Assembly: GCF_014251795.1 (NCBI RefSeq)
Contig: NZ_CP059201.1
Span: forward strand, 62,001-126,000
Direction of reading: 5' to 3'
Length of the DNA: 64,000 nucleotides
Origin: Blattabacterium cuenoti
GTDB lineage: Bacteria; Bacteroidota; Bacteroidia; Flavobacteriales; Blattabacteriaceae
Made by a program: the position numbers and the translations under genes. The stretch's first letter is position 1; every line of letters begins with the position of its first letter. This document shows positions 16,861-25,816 of the stretch, in pieces. The notes under the pieces were generated by a model that was not told the origin of the DNA, did not search any database, and was given only the letters and a program-made list of their open reading frames with translations.

Positions 16861-17502
16861 TCATAAGTAAAAAGGAATAAATTTTTCGATATTATTAAAT
16901 TTTTTTTTACAAAATTTTTTATAAGAAACTAGAACCATATCTATTGCAGATGGCATTTTATACAAAAATCTATTTTTTGAAAATAGAAATTTTTTTTCAT
17001 ATATTACAGGTATATTTCCTATAAAATATACTTTTTTATATTTTAAAAATAAATTTTGAAAAAAATCGTAATCAAATTTTCTTATTCTAATAGGATCCAA
17101 TCTTTTTTTTGACTTATCAAATAATGAAGTATAAAAAAAATCAGATTTAGCATGTATCATGGGGACAAAAAAAGCATCTTTTATATTGATTTTTGATATC
17201 ATTATAGTCAATGTGTCTATAGATAATAAAGGAATGTCTAAAGCTGAACATAACCCTTTCGCAGCCGACACTCCTATTCTTAAAGATGTATAAGATCCTG
17301 GGCCCTTGCTAACACAAATAGATTTTAAATCTTTAATCTGAAATCCAGAAATGTTTATAGCATATTCTATAAACGTATGTAATTTTTCTGAATGAGAATA
17401 TTCTTGAAAACATTCTTCTACAGAAGTTAAACAAATTCCATTTTTAGCAATACTGACTGAACAATTTTTGGTAGAAGTTTCTAAGTTTAGAATTAAAGAC
17501 AT
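16861..17502 (-). CDS. tsaB: tRNA N6-threonylcarbamoyladenosine biosynthesis protein TsaB
   Basis: Partner of TsaD in making t6A37 of ANN-decoding tRNAs. The 213-residue protein starts SLILNLETSTKNCSVSIA and has the family signature VSKGPGSYTSLRIGVSAAKG (about residues 63-82). A longer frame begins at 17547, but its extra 15 residues (starting IFSDFIILFF) are not family-like and would overlap nadE, so ATG 17502 is preferred. Its start is 22 bases from the divergent nadE start. Confidence 0.9.
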   Translation of the reverse strand: MSLILNLETSTKNCSVSIAKNGICLTSVEECFQEYSHSEKLHTFIEYAINISGFQIKDLKSICVSKGPGSYTSLRIGVSAAKGLCSALDIPLLSIDTLTIMISKINIKDAFFVPMIHAKSDFFYTSLFDKSKKRLDPIRIRKFDYDFFQNLFLKYKKVYFIGNIPVIYEKKFLFSKNRFLYKMPSAIDMVLVSYKKFCKKKFNNIEKFIPFYL

Positions 17503-17524
17503 ATTATTAAAAATAAAAAATAAA

Positions 17525-18334
17525 ATGATAAAATCGGAAAAAATCATTAGATATATTGTTTATTGGTTGAAAAAATATATTCAAAAATCTCAATCTAATG
17601 GTTTTATTATTGGAATATCTGGAGGAATTGATTCCTCAGTAACGTCTTTTTTGGTAGCCATGACAAAATTTCCGACTATTATATTAGAAATGCCTATTTT
17701 GGAAAAAAAAGAAAATTATTTATCCATAAAACATGCAAAATTTTTAAAAAAAAAATTTGAAAACGTTCATTATTTAAAAAAAGATTTGTCTACTTTATTT
17801 ACAAGTTTTTGTCATATAATTAATGATAATGATGTTGAAAATAAAAAGAAATATTTTTTATCACTCGCATTAGCAAATATTAAATCTCGAATTCGTATGC
17901 TTACTTTATATTATTATGCTAATGTAAAAAATTATCTTGTTGTTGGAACTGGAAATAAGGTAGAAGATTTTGGTGTAGGTTTTTTTACAAAATATGGAGA
18001 TGGAGGTGTAGATTTAAATCCTATAGCAGATTTGAATAAAAGTGAAATTCGTATTTTAGCTAGAAAATTAAATATTATTGATGAAATACAAAAAGCAGAA
18101 CCAACAGACGGACTATGGGAAGATCATCGATCTGATGAAGATCAATTAGGTGCTACTTATGAGGAATTAGAATGGGCTATGGAAATGATAGAAAAAAAAA
18201 ATTATACGTTTTCTGAAAAGGAAAATAAAATTTTAAAACAATATCAAATTTTACACGAAAAAAATAGACACAAAATGATTTCTATTCCTAAATGCAAAAT
18301 ACCTGATATTATAAAAAAACTTGATAAAATTTAA
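17525..18334 (+). CDS. nadE: NH3-dependent NAD+ synthetase
   Basis: Makes NAD+ from deamido-NAD+, ammonia and ATP. The PP-loop SGGIDSS is at residues 32-38, and later segments VGTGNKVEDFGVGFFTKYGDGG and PTDGLWEDHRSDEDQLG match the deamido-NAD site. At 269 residues it has no N-terminal glutaminase domain, so free ammonia is the nitrogen donor. A frame extending upstream to 17468 would run into tsaB; ATG 17525 gives the expected N-terminus. Its 3' end contains the -33 element of the folE promoter. Confidence 0.92.
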   Translation: MIKSEKIIRYIVYWLKKYIQKSQSNGFIIGISGGIDSSVTSFLVAMTKFPTIILEMPILEKKENYLSIKHAKFLKKKFENVHYLKKDLSTLFTSFCHIINDNDVENKKKYFLSLALANIKSRIRMLTLYYYANVKNYLVVGTGNKVEDFGVGFFTKYGDGGVDLNPIADLNKSEIRILARKLNIIDEIQKAEPTDGLWEDHRSDEDQLGATYEELEWAMEMIEKKNYTFSEKENKILKQYQILHEKNRHKMISIPKCKIPDIIKKLDKI

Positions 18335-18350
18335 CTGTTTATTAAATTTG
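18321..18350 (+). promoter_or_regulatory. Flavobacterial-type promoter for folE-cysS
   Basis: TTG at 18321-18323, a 19-base spacer, then TAAATTTG at 18343-18350, matching the TTG / TAnnTTTG promoter pattern of Flavobacteriia and Bacteroides. The -33 element lies in the last codons of nadE. It is the best two-part promoter I found in the window, 45 bases before the folE ATG. Confidence 0.6.
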
Positions 18351-18394
18351 TAACTTTTTTTTTCTTAAGTTCATTCTATAATGTTCTATAAATA

Positions 18395-19084
18395 ATGGAA
18401 GAAAAACACAAAAAAATTTTAAAGAAAAAAAAATTGACTCAAAAATCTAATTCTGTTTTAAATAACTCAACCAATACGGAAACTACTTTACATGAAAAAG
18501 TATATTTAATGAATGATGAAGACAAGATTGAAAAAATCAAACAACATTTTTTTCAAATCATGAAAATTTTAGGTTTAGATATGAATGATGATAGTTTATG
18601 TATGACCCCTCAACGGGTTGCTCAAATGTTTGTAAAAGAAATATTTAGTGGGTTAAACCCTAAAAATATGCCCCATCTTTCCATTTTCGAAAATAAATAT
18701 AAATATAGACAAATGTTAATAGAAAAAAATATAACAGTTTATTCTACTTGTGAACATCATTTTCTTCCGATTGTGGGAAAAGCTCATGTAGGTTATATTT
18801 CTAATGGAAAAGTTGTAGGATTATCTAAAATTAATAGAATTGTGAATTTTTATGCAAAAAGACCACAAGTTCAAGAACGTTTAACTATACAGATAGTTCA
18901 ATATCTAAAAAAAATGTTAGGGACACAAGACGTTGCCTGTGTTATAGAAGCAAAACATTTATGCGTAAATTCTCGTGGAATCAGAGATATAGATAGTCGC
19001 ACTGTTACGACCGAATTAACAGGATCTTTTAAAGAAAATTCAGAAATTAGAAAAGAATTTTTACATCATATTGGAATTTCTTAA
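18395..19084 (+). CDS. folE: GTP cyclohydrolase I
   Basis: First step of tetrahydrofolate synthesis, converting GTP to dihydroneopterin triphosphate. The 229-residue protein has the zinc ligands Cys119 and His122 in STCEHHFLPI and Cys190 in KHLCVNSRG, and the substrate loop VGLSKINRIV (141-150). The first 35 or so residues are a Lys-rich extension of low complexity. The start follows a good promoter. cysS begins five bases after the stop. Confidence 0.94.
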   Translation: MEEKHKKILKKKKLTQKSNSVLNNSTNTETTLHEKVYLMNDEDKIEKIKQHFFQIMKILGLDMNDDSLCMTPQRVAQMFVKEIFSGLNPKNMPHLSIFENKYKYRQMLIEKNITVYSTCEHHFLPIVGKAHVGYISNGKVVGLSKINRIVNFYAKRPQVQERLTIQIVQYLKKMLGTQDVACVIEAKHLCVNSRGIRDIDSRTVTTELTGSFKENSEIRKEFLHHIGIS

Positions 19085-19089
19085 ATGAA

Positions 19090-20568
19090 ATGAAAATGGA
19101 TCAAAAAAATTGTCAACGAGAAAATCGAAATCATCTCAAAATATATAATTCTTTAACAGGAAAAAAAGAATTTTTTAAACCCATTCATAAAAAATATGTT
19201 GGAATTTATGTATGTGGACCTACGGTTTATAATCACCTACATTTAGGTAATTGTAGAACTTTTATATCATTTGATATTGTTTTTCGTTATTTAAAACATT
19301 TAGGATATCAAGTTCGTTATGTCAGAAATATTACTGATGTTGGACATTTAGAAAATGAAAATAATGAGGTGAAAGATAAAATTTCTAAAAGGTCTTATAT
19401 AGAAGGACTTGAACCAATGGAAATTGTTCAAAAATATACCCGTTCTTTTCACAATTTATTAAATATTCTAAATGTGCTGCCTCCAAGTATAGAACCAACA
19501 GCTACAGGTCATATTATAGAACAAATAGATATGATTCAAGAGTTAATTAAAAAAGAACTAGCATACGAAATAAATGGATCTGTATATTTTAATTTAAGAA
19601 ATTACAGAAAATTTTATCCTTATGGCATTCTTAGTAGAAATAAAATTGATCAGCTTCTTCATAAAAAATTAAAATATTTATATGAAAAACATGAATTTCA
19701 GGATTTTTCTCTTTGGAAAAAAGCTCCTGACAATCATATTATGAATTGGACCTCTCCATGGGGAAAAGGATTTCCTGGTTGGCATATAGAATGTACCACT
19801 ATGAGTACAAAATATTTAGGAGAAAATTTTGATATTCATGGTGGAGGAATAGATCTTAAATTTCCTCATCATGAATGCGAGTTAGCACAAGCTATAGGTA
19901 TTTACAACAACACAAACTCTTTTGCACACTATTGGATGCATACTAATATGTTAACTTTAAATGGAAAGAAAATGAGTAAATCTACAGGAAATTTATTAGA
20001 GTTTCAAGATATTCTTTTCGATAAGAAAAAAACTTTCTTTCCTAGTATTTTGAGATTTTACATGCTACAATCCCATTATAGAAATGTTATGGATTTTTCC
20101 AATAAAGGACTAATGGATGCTGAAAAAGGATATGATCGTATCATGACAGCTATGAAAAAATTAAATAATATTGAACCTCATCCTAAAAAAAATAGATTTA
20201 AAGATCACAATATTTTTGACATATGTAATTGGATCAATGATTGTTATCAAGCCATTAACGATGATTTTAACATTCCTTTATTAATTACTTATTTATTTCA
20301 AGCTTCTCGTATTATTAATGATTCTCTTGACAATATTGATCATATTAATTTATTAAAAAAATATATGATTTATTTTGTTTTTGATATTTTAGGATTTCAA
20401 AAAATTAATGATCACGAAGAAAATTCAAAAAAACTAAAAATACTTGTAGAAAGATTAATCAAGTTTCGTACAGAAGAAAGAAAACAAAAAAATTGGATCA
20501 TTTCAGATAAAATTAGAGAAGAACTGTCTTGCATAGGGGTTTCATTACATGATGAAAAAATTTTATAA
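19090..20568 (+). CDS. cysS: Cysteinyl-tRNA synthetase
   Basis: Charges tRNA-Cys. The class I HIGH motif is HLGN at residues 51-54, KMSKS is near residue 295, and the zinc site includes Cys42 (VCGPTVYNH), the Cys of WHIECTTM and HHECE. The 492-residue length is usual. ATG at 19090 or 19096 are equally plausible starts. The stop overlaps the stop of the convergent transsulfuration gene by six bases (20563-20568). Confidence 0.95.
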   Translation: MKMDQKNCQRENRNHLKIYNSLTGKKEFFKPIHKKYVGIYVCGPTVYNHLHLGNCRTFISFDIVFRYLKHLGYQVRYVRNITDVGHLENENNEVKDKISKRSYIEGLEPMEIVQKYTRSFHNLLNILNVLPPSIEPTATGHIIEQIDMIQELIKKELAYEINGSVYFNLRNYRKFYPYGILSRNKIDQLLHKKLKYLYEKHEFQDFSLWKKAPDNHIMNWTSPWGKGFPGWHIECTTMSTKYLGENFDIHGGGIDLKFPHHECELAQAIGIYNNTNSFAHYWMHTNMLTLNGKKMSKSTGNLLEFQDILFDKKKTFFPSILRFYMLQSHYRNVMDFSNKGLMDAEKGYDRIMTAMKKLNNIEPHPKKNRFKDHNIFDICNWINDCYQAINDDFNIPLLITYLFQASRIINDSLDNIDHINLLKKYMIYFVFDILGFQKINDHEENSKKLKILVERLIKFRTEERKQKNWIISDKIREELSCIGVSLHDEKIL

Positions 20569-21708
20569 TGATTTTAAAGCCTGATCAATATCTTCTATCA
20601 GATCTTCTACATTTTCTATTCCCAGAGACAAACGAATAAGAGAATTTTGTATACCAGCATGAATTCTAACCTCTAAAGGAGTCGATTTGTGAGTCATAGT
20701 TGCAGGATGACAAATTAAACTTTTAGTCCCTCCTAAACTTTCTGCCAACTTGAATAAGTTGGTGGAGGTTACAATTTTTTTAGCTGATTCTATTGTATCT
20801 TTTTTCAGACTAAAAGAAACAATTCCTCCAAAATATCGTTGTTGCTTTCCTGCTATCAAATGATTTTTATGATGACCCAATCCAGGATAATAAATTTTAT
20901 CTATTTTATTATTTTTCTTTAAAAAAGAAGCAATTTGAAAGGCATTTTCAGATTGTTTTTTTATGCGTAAGTATAATGTTTGGCATCCTCTGATTGTCAA
21001 CCAACAATCAATAGGAGATAAAACACCTCCCGTTGCGTTTTGAATATATTTTAATTTTTCATATAAATCTATATCTTTTACTGTAATTAATCCAGCTAAT
21101 ACATCTGAATGTCCTGCTAAATATTTTGTTGCACTATGAACAACTATATCTGATCCTAATTTTAAAGGATTTTGAATAGCTGGAGAAGCAAAAGTATTAT
21201 CTACAACAATTAAGATTGTTGGATTTTTTCTTTTTGATTCTTTGCTGATATATTCTATATCAGATATCTTTAATGTAGGATTAGTTGGTGATTCTAACCA
21301 AACTAATTTTGTTTTATCAGATATGTAAGAAATTGTTTTTTCTGCATCTGTTGTATCTACAAATTTAGTGTGAATACCAAATTTTTTATACAAATTTAAT
21401 ATACGAAACGTTCCTCCATAAATATCGTCTACAGCTACTACTTCACTTCCATTTTTTAATAATTTTAATACAGCATCCACAGATGCTAGTCCAGATGAAA
21501 ATGCCAAACTAGCATGACCATATTCTAAGTCTGTTATTAAGTTTTCTAATATCTTTCTTGTAGGATTATTAGTTCTAGTGTAATCAAATCCTTTATGAAT
21601 TCCAGGAGCTTTCTGTACGTATGTTGATGTTTGATATATTGGAGTAGATATTGCACCTGTAAGAGGATCAGATAAAATATTTTGAATAAGCCTTGTTTCT
21701 TCCTTCAT
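20563..21708 (-). CDS. Cystathionine gamma-synthase / gamma-lyase (PLP enzyme)
   Basis: A 381-residue Cys/Met-metabolism PLP enzyme. The PLP Lys is in HSATKYLAGHSDV, preceded by the cofactor-binding Asp of VVDNTFASP, and the phosphate-binding YTRTNNPTR is near residue 45. Family members either make cystathionine from an activated homoserine and Cys (MetB) or split cystathionine to Cys (gamma-lyase). Sequence alone does not decide this; a convergent cysS neighbour says little. It has its own candidate promoter at 21740-21765. Confidence 0.88.
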   Translation of the reverse strand: MKEETRLIQNILSDPLTGAISTPIYQTSTYVQKAPGIHKGFDYTRTNNPTRKILENLITDLEYGHASLAFSSGLASVDAVLKLLKNGSEVVAVDDIYGGTFRILNLYKKFGIHTKFVDTTDAEKTISYISDKTKLVWLESPTNPTLKISDIEYISKESKRKNPTILIVVDNTFASPAIQNPLKLGSDIVVHSATKYLAGHSDVLAGLITVKDIDLYEKLKYIQNATGGVLSPIDCWLTIRGCQTLYLRIKKQSENAFQIASFLKKNNKIDKIYYPGLGHHKNHLIAGKQQRYFGGIVSFSLKKDTIESAKKIVTSTNLFKLAESLGGTKSLICHPATMTHKSTPLEVRIHAGIQNSLIRLSLGIENVEDLIEDIDQALKSL

Positions 21709-21739
21709 CGTTATGTTATTTTATTATCAATATTGTATA

Positions 21740-21765
21740 CAAATGTACTAAAAATGAAAATTCAA
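21740..21765 (-). promoter_or_regulatory. Candidate promoter for the transsulfuration gene
   Basis: On the minus strand TTG (21765-21763), a 15-base spacer, then TACATTTG (21747-21740), matching TTG/TAnnTTTG with a slightly short spacer. It lies 31 bases before the start codon at 21708. Confidence 0.45.
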
Positions 21766-21804
21766 TTTTTATAAAAAAATTTTTTTATAAAAAGGAAAAA
21801 AATA

Positions 21805-21812
21805 TAAATTTG
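21805..21812 (+). promoter_or_regulatory. Candidate -7 box for the atp operon
   Basis: TAAATTTG matches TAnnTTTG and lies 27 bases before the atpB ATG. No TTG is seen at the -33 position. A start-stop pair ATGTGA (21834-21839) sits directly before the atpB ATG at 21840, in a different frame. Confidence 0.4.
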
Positions 21813-21839
21813 TTTCCTATCTTTCTATTTTAAATGTGA

Positions 21840-22916
21840 ATGATTTCAAGAAATTCGATATTCTTTTTTTTATTTTTATTTTTTTCCTTTTTCGTTGAAT
21901 CTTCTGAATCTTCTGATTTTAATCATATGAAAGAAGATAAAATGGATGTAGCTAGTACTATTTTGAATCATATCAGTGATTCTCATGAATGGCATGTCGC
22001 AGGAACTCATAAACATGGAATTGTTCTTCATTTACCAGTTATATTGTGGAATCATGGATTAGAAATTTTTTCTTCATCTCAATTTTCATGTGGAAATGTG
22101 GTGAAGGGGAAATATGGGTATTATAAGATGTTTAGAGGAACGATTTATCAAACTGATAGTGTTGGATCTTTATCTTATTCTAGTTCTAGAGGAATAGGAG
22201 TATTAAATAATGATAAACCTTGGGACTTTTCTATCACAAAAAATGTAGTATCTATTTTGATTTCTTCTTTTTTGTTGTTTTATCTTTTTATACGAATGAG
22301 ACGTAGTTATCGAAACTATCAAATTAACAAATGGAGTTTAGGAATTTTTTTAGAATATTTAATTCTATTTATACGAGATGAAATCGCAATTCCTAATATT
22401 GGAAATAAAAAGTATAAAATTTTTCTTCCTTTTTTGTTAACATCCTTTTTTTTTATATTAATTAATAATTTAATGGGTATTGTTCCAGGATTTCCAAATG
22501 TAACAGGTAATATAAATATTACATTAGGATTGGCTATGATGACATTTATTGTAACCAATATAAATTCAAATATGAGTTATTGGAAACACATTTTTTGGAC
22601 AAAAGATGTTCCAATAGGTATTAGATTTTTATTAGCTCCAATTGAATTTTTTGGAATTTTTATTCGTCCATTAACTTTGTGCATTCGATTATTTGCTAAT
22701 ATTACTGCTGGACATATAATTATTTTAAGTTTTATTTGTCTTATTTTTATTTTTAAAAATTTTTTCATAGCTGGTTTTTCCATAATTTTTGGTTTTTTTA
22801 TTTCCATGTTAGAGATTATGGTAGCCTTTTTACAAGCTTTTATTTTTACAACTTTATCTGCTTTACTTATAGGAATGTCTGTCAAGAATTATGACTTTGA
22901 TAATAAAACGCATTAA
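21840..22916 (+). CDS. atpB: F-type ATP synthase subunit a
   Basis: Membrane subunit forming the proton half-channels. The 358-residue protein has the essential Arg in RPLTLCIRLFANITAGH (about residues 275-291) and five or six hydrophobic helices. The first 140 residues are an extension with a signal-like start (FFFLFLFFSFFVESSESS) and a His-containing soluble region, as in other Bacteroidota and much longer than E. coli subunit a. It heads the operon atpBEFHAG. Confidence 0.94.
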   Translation: MISRNSIFFFLFLFFSFFVESSESSDFNHMKEDKMDVASTILNHISDSHEWHVAGTHKHGIVLHLPVILWNHGLEIFSSSQFSCGNVVKGKYGYYKMFRGTIYQTDSVGSLSYSSSRGIGVLNNDKPWDFSITKNVVSILISSFLLFYLFIRMRRSYRNYQINKWSLGIFLEYLILFIRDEIAIPNIGNKKYKIFLPFLLTSFFFILINNLMGIVPGFPNVTGNINITLGLAMMTFIVTNINSNMSYWKHIFWTKDVPIGIRFLLAPIEFFGIFIRPLTLCIRLFANITAGHIIILSFICLIFIFKNFFIAGFSIIFGFFISMLEIMVAFLQAFIFTTLSALLIGMSVKNYDFDNKTH

Positions 22917-22930
22917 AAAATATTAATAAT

Positions 22931-23158
22931 ATGGATATAGATTTAACTTACTCAGGTTTAGCTGCTTTAGGATCCGGTCTTGCAGTGATAGGAGCAGGAT
23001 TAGGAATTGGGAAAATTGGTAGTTCTGCAATGGATGCAATTTCTAGACAACCTGAAGCTTCAGATAAAATACAAAATGCTATGATTATAGCATCTGCATT
23101 AATCGAAGGAGCAGCATTATTTGGAATTGTTACGACATTATTAGCTGTATTTAAATAA
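22931..23158 (+). CDS. atpE: F-type ATP synthase subunit c
   Basis: A 75-residue helical hairpin that makes the rotor ring. The polar loop is SRQPEASDK and the ion-carrying carboxylate is the Glu of ASALIEGAALFG in the second helix. The residues following the Glu (Gly-Ala) do not resemble the Na+-binding set, so proton coupling is expected. It follows atpB by 14 bases and ends one base before atpF. Confidence 0.95.
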   Translation: MDIDLTYSGLAALGSGLAVIGAGLGIGKIGSSAMDAISRQPEASDKIQNAMIIASALIEGAALFGIVTTLLAVFK

Positions 23159-23159
23159 A

Positions 23160-23648
23160 ATGGATTTAATAACTCCTTCTATTGGTTTAATTGTTTGGCA
23201 TACAATAATATTTATAATACTCATGTTCTTTCTTTCAAAATTTGCTTGGAAACCTATTATGAATTTTATTGATCAAAGAGAGAAAAAAATTAAAATGTCT
23301 ATTGAAAAAGCTGATGAAATAAAAGAAGAATTAAAAAATGTAGAAAATAAAAAAAATAAAATTTTAAAAGAAACTCGCATAAAAAGAGATATGATTTTGA
23401 AAGAAGCTATTCAGATAAAAGAGAAAATACAATTAAGAGCTCAAGAGGAAGGCATAATAGAAAAGAAAAAAATTATAGAAGAAACAAATAAAAATATAAA
23501 AATAGAAAAAGAAATTGCAATTCGAGAATTCAAAAATAAAATAGGAGATATTTCTATTCAAATAGCCGAAAAAATATTAAAAAAAGAGTTGGATCAAAAA
23601 AATAAACAAGATCAATTTATAAAAGAATTAGTAGATAAACTGTATTAA
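23160..23648 (+). CDS. atpF: F-type ATP synthase subunit b
   Basis: A 162-residue peripheral stalk protein: one N-terminal membrane helix (about residues 7-27, IGLIVWHTIIFIILMFFLSK), then FAWKPIMNFIDQREKKI and a long Lys/Glu-rich coiled coil to the C-terminus. One b gene is present, with no b' duplicate. The short stop-to-start distance from atpE suggests coupled translation. Confidence 0.94.
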   Translation: MDLITPSIGLIVWHTIIFIILMFFLSKFAWKPIMNFIDQREKKIKMSIEKADEIKEELKNVENKKNKILKETRIKRDMILKEAIQIKEKIQLRAQEEGIIEKKKIIEETNKNIKIEKEIAIREFKNKIGDISIQIAEKILKKELDQKNKQDQFIKELVDKLY

Positions 23649-23670
23649 ATTAAGAGTTTAGTAGAATAAA

Positions 23671-24201
23671 ATGTTTTCAAATCAAAAAATTATTCAACAT
23701 TATGCTAGAATCCTTTTTGAATATTCTGTTACTAGGAAAGATCATGAAATTTTCTATCAAAAAGTAAAGAAAACATCTTTTTTATTGAAAAAGAACATAA
23801 TTCTAAATCAGATTCTTTATACTTCTTTATTAAATTCTGAAAAAAAAATAAAAATATTTAAAAAGATATTTTATGTTTTTGATGTTTTGCTTTTTAAATT
23901 TATGAATTTACTCATTATAAAAAAAAGAGAATCTCTTATAGAAGAAATCTTTTTAAGATATCAGGAAATATATGAAAAAGATCAAAAAAAAATCGTAATA
24001 TCTGTTATTACATCTGCTTTTCCTTTAAAAACGGATGTACAGAATCTTATTGCAAAAAAAATAATATCTAATAAAAAAAAATTTCATATCATCAATAAAA
24101 TTGATAAATCTATTATTGGAGGTTTTCTATTTCGTGTAGGATATAAAGAATGGGACTTTAGTATTCGGAAACAATTATCCCGTATTAAAAAAATATTTTA
24201 A
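23671..24201 (+). CDS. atpH: F-type ATP synthase subunit delta
   Basis: A 176-residue stalk protein linking b to the F1 head. The N-terminal domain begins [15 protein letters not shown] and the C-terminal signature is [29 protein letters not shown]. Sequence between them is divergent and Lys-rich, as expected for this fast-evolving subunit in an A/T-biased genome. The context atpF-atpH-atpA confirms the identity. Confidence 0.92.
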   Translation: MFSNQKIIQHYARILFEYSVTRKDHEIFYQKVKKTSFLLKKNIILNQILYTSLLNSEKKIKIFKKIFYVFDVLLFKFMNLLIIKKRESLIEEIFLRYQEIYEKDQKKIVISVITSAFPLKTDVQNLIAKKIISNKKKFHIINKIDKSIIGGFLFRVGYKEWDFSIRKQLSRIKKIF

Positions 24202-24226
24202 AAAAAAGCTTTTATTACATTTACAT

Positions 24227-25807
24227 ATGTCAGATTTAAAATATTCTGAAATATCATCAATTATTAAAGAGGAATTATCAAATTTTCAATTTGAATCAAA
24301 ATTATCAGAATCTGGTGTGGTTGTTCAAATAGGAGATGGTGTTGTGAGGTCTTTAGGATTAAATTCAGCTTTTTATGGAGAATTGGTCGAATTCCATGAT
24401 GGAACCCAAGGCATGGTTTTAAATCTTGAAGAAGATCATGTAAGTATCGTTTTACTCAATCCATCAAAAAATTTAAAAGAGGGAGATATAGTAAAAAGAA
24501 CTGGAAAAATTTTTTCCATAAAAGTAGGAGAAAATATGTTGGGTCGAGTAGTTAATGTTTTAGGAAATCCTATAGATGGAAAAGGTCCTATAAAAGGAAA
24601 ATTATTTGAAATGCCTTTAGAAAGAAAAGCTCCAGGCGTTATTTACAGAGAACCTGTTCAAGAACCTCTTCAAACTGGTATAAAATTTATAGATTCTATG
24701 ATTCCTATAGGAAAAGGACAAAGAGAATTAATTATTGGAGACAGACAAACTGGAAAAACAACTATAGCTATTGATACGATAATTAATCAAAAAAGATTTT
24801 TTGACAAAAACAAACCTGTTTATTGTATTTATGTAGCTATTAGTCAAAAAGGTTCTACAATAGCAAGAATTCAAAAAATTTTAGAAAAGAAAGAAGCGAT
24901 GCCTTATACAATTATAGTATCGTCTACTCCTTCTGATCCAGCTTCTATGCAAGTTTTTGCCCCTTTTTCTGGAACAGCAATAGGAGAATATTTTAGGGAT
25001 ACAGGTCGTTCTTCTTTAGTGATATATGATGATCTATCAAAACAAGCAATTTCTTATAGAGAAATATCTCTTTTATTACGAAGACCTCCTGGTCGAGAAG
25101 CTTATCCAGGAGATGTTTTTTATTTACATTCTCGTCTTTTAGAACGAGCAGCCAAAATTATAAAAGATCAAAAAATGGCTGAAAAAATGAATGATATTCC
25201 ATTTTCTATTAGAAAAGAAATTAAAGGAGGAGGTTCTTTAACTGCATTACCTATTATTGAAACTCAGTCAGGGGATATATCTTCTTACATTCCTACCAAT
25301 GTTATTTCTATTACAGATGGACAGATTTTTTTAGAAAAAGATTTATTCCATTCTGGAATTCGTCCTGCAATTAATGAAAGCATATCTGTTTCTCGTGTAG
25401 GAGGATCTGCACAAATTCAGTCTATGAGAAAAATATCTGGAACTCTCAAATTGGATCAAGCTCAATTCAGAGAATTGGAATCTTTTTCAAAATTTGGTTC
25501 TGAACTGGATTCATCTACTATGAATATACTAAAAAAAGGAAGAATTAATATAGAGATATTAAAACAAACTCCTCATAGACCTTATGATGTAGCAGATCAA
25601 ATAGCAATTATTTATGCTGGAACTAGAAATTTGCTTCAAAAAATTCCTATTGATAAAATTTCAGATTTCGAAAAAGAATATCTTTTCTATTTGAAAGAAA
25701 AACATGAAAATGTTTTAGACTCTTTAAGAAATGGAATTTTTGACAAAAAAATATCTGATATATTAGAAACAGCAGTTTTAGAATTAAGTGATAAATACCT
25801 TTCCTAA
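24227..25807 (+). CDS. atpA: F-type ATP synthase subunit alpha
   Basis: Non-catalytic nucleotide-binding F1 subunit, 526 residues. The P-loop is GDRQTGKTT (about residues 171-179), the Walker B region is [12 protein letters not shown], and the conserved [10 protein letters not shown]-like stretch appears as [14 protein letters not shown]. Length and motifs are complete. The catalytic partner atpD is not in this operon. Confidence 0.96.
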   Translation: MSDLKYSEISSIIKEELSNFQFESKLSESGVVVQIGDGVVRSLGLNSAFYGELVEFHDGTQGMVLNLEEDHVSIVLLNPSKNLKEGDIVKRTGKIFSIKVGENMLGRVVNVLGNPIDGKGPIKGKLFEMPLERKAPGVIYREPVQEPLQTGIKFIDSMIPIGKGQRELIIGDRQTGKTTIAIDTIINQKRFFDKNKPVYCIYVAISQKGSTIARIQKILEKKEAMPYTIIVSSTPSDPASMQVFAPFSGTAIGEYFRDTGRSSLVIYDDLSKQAISYREISLLLRRPPGREAYPGDVFYLHSRLLERAAKIIKDQKMAEKMNDIPFSIRKEIKGGGSLTALPIIETQSGDISSYIPTNVISITDGQIFLEKDLFHSGIRPAINESISVSRVGGSAQIQSMRKISGTLKLDQAQFRELESFSKFGSELDSSTMNILKKGRINIEILKQTPHRPYDVADQIAIIYAGTRNLLQKIPIDKISDFEKEYLFYLKEKHENVLDSLRNGIFDKKISDILETAVLELSDKYLS

Positions 25808-25816
25808 ATTTTTATT

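Noticed and set aside
17468-17547. Extended starts of nadE (17468) and tsaB (17547) that would overlap each other
   Set aside because: The extra residues are not family-like; the internal ATGs give the expected N-termini.
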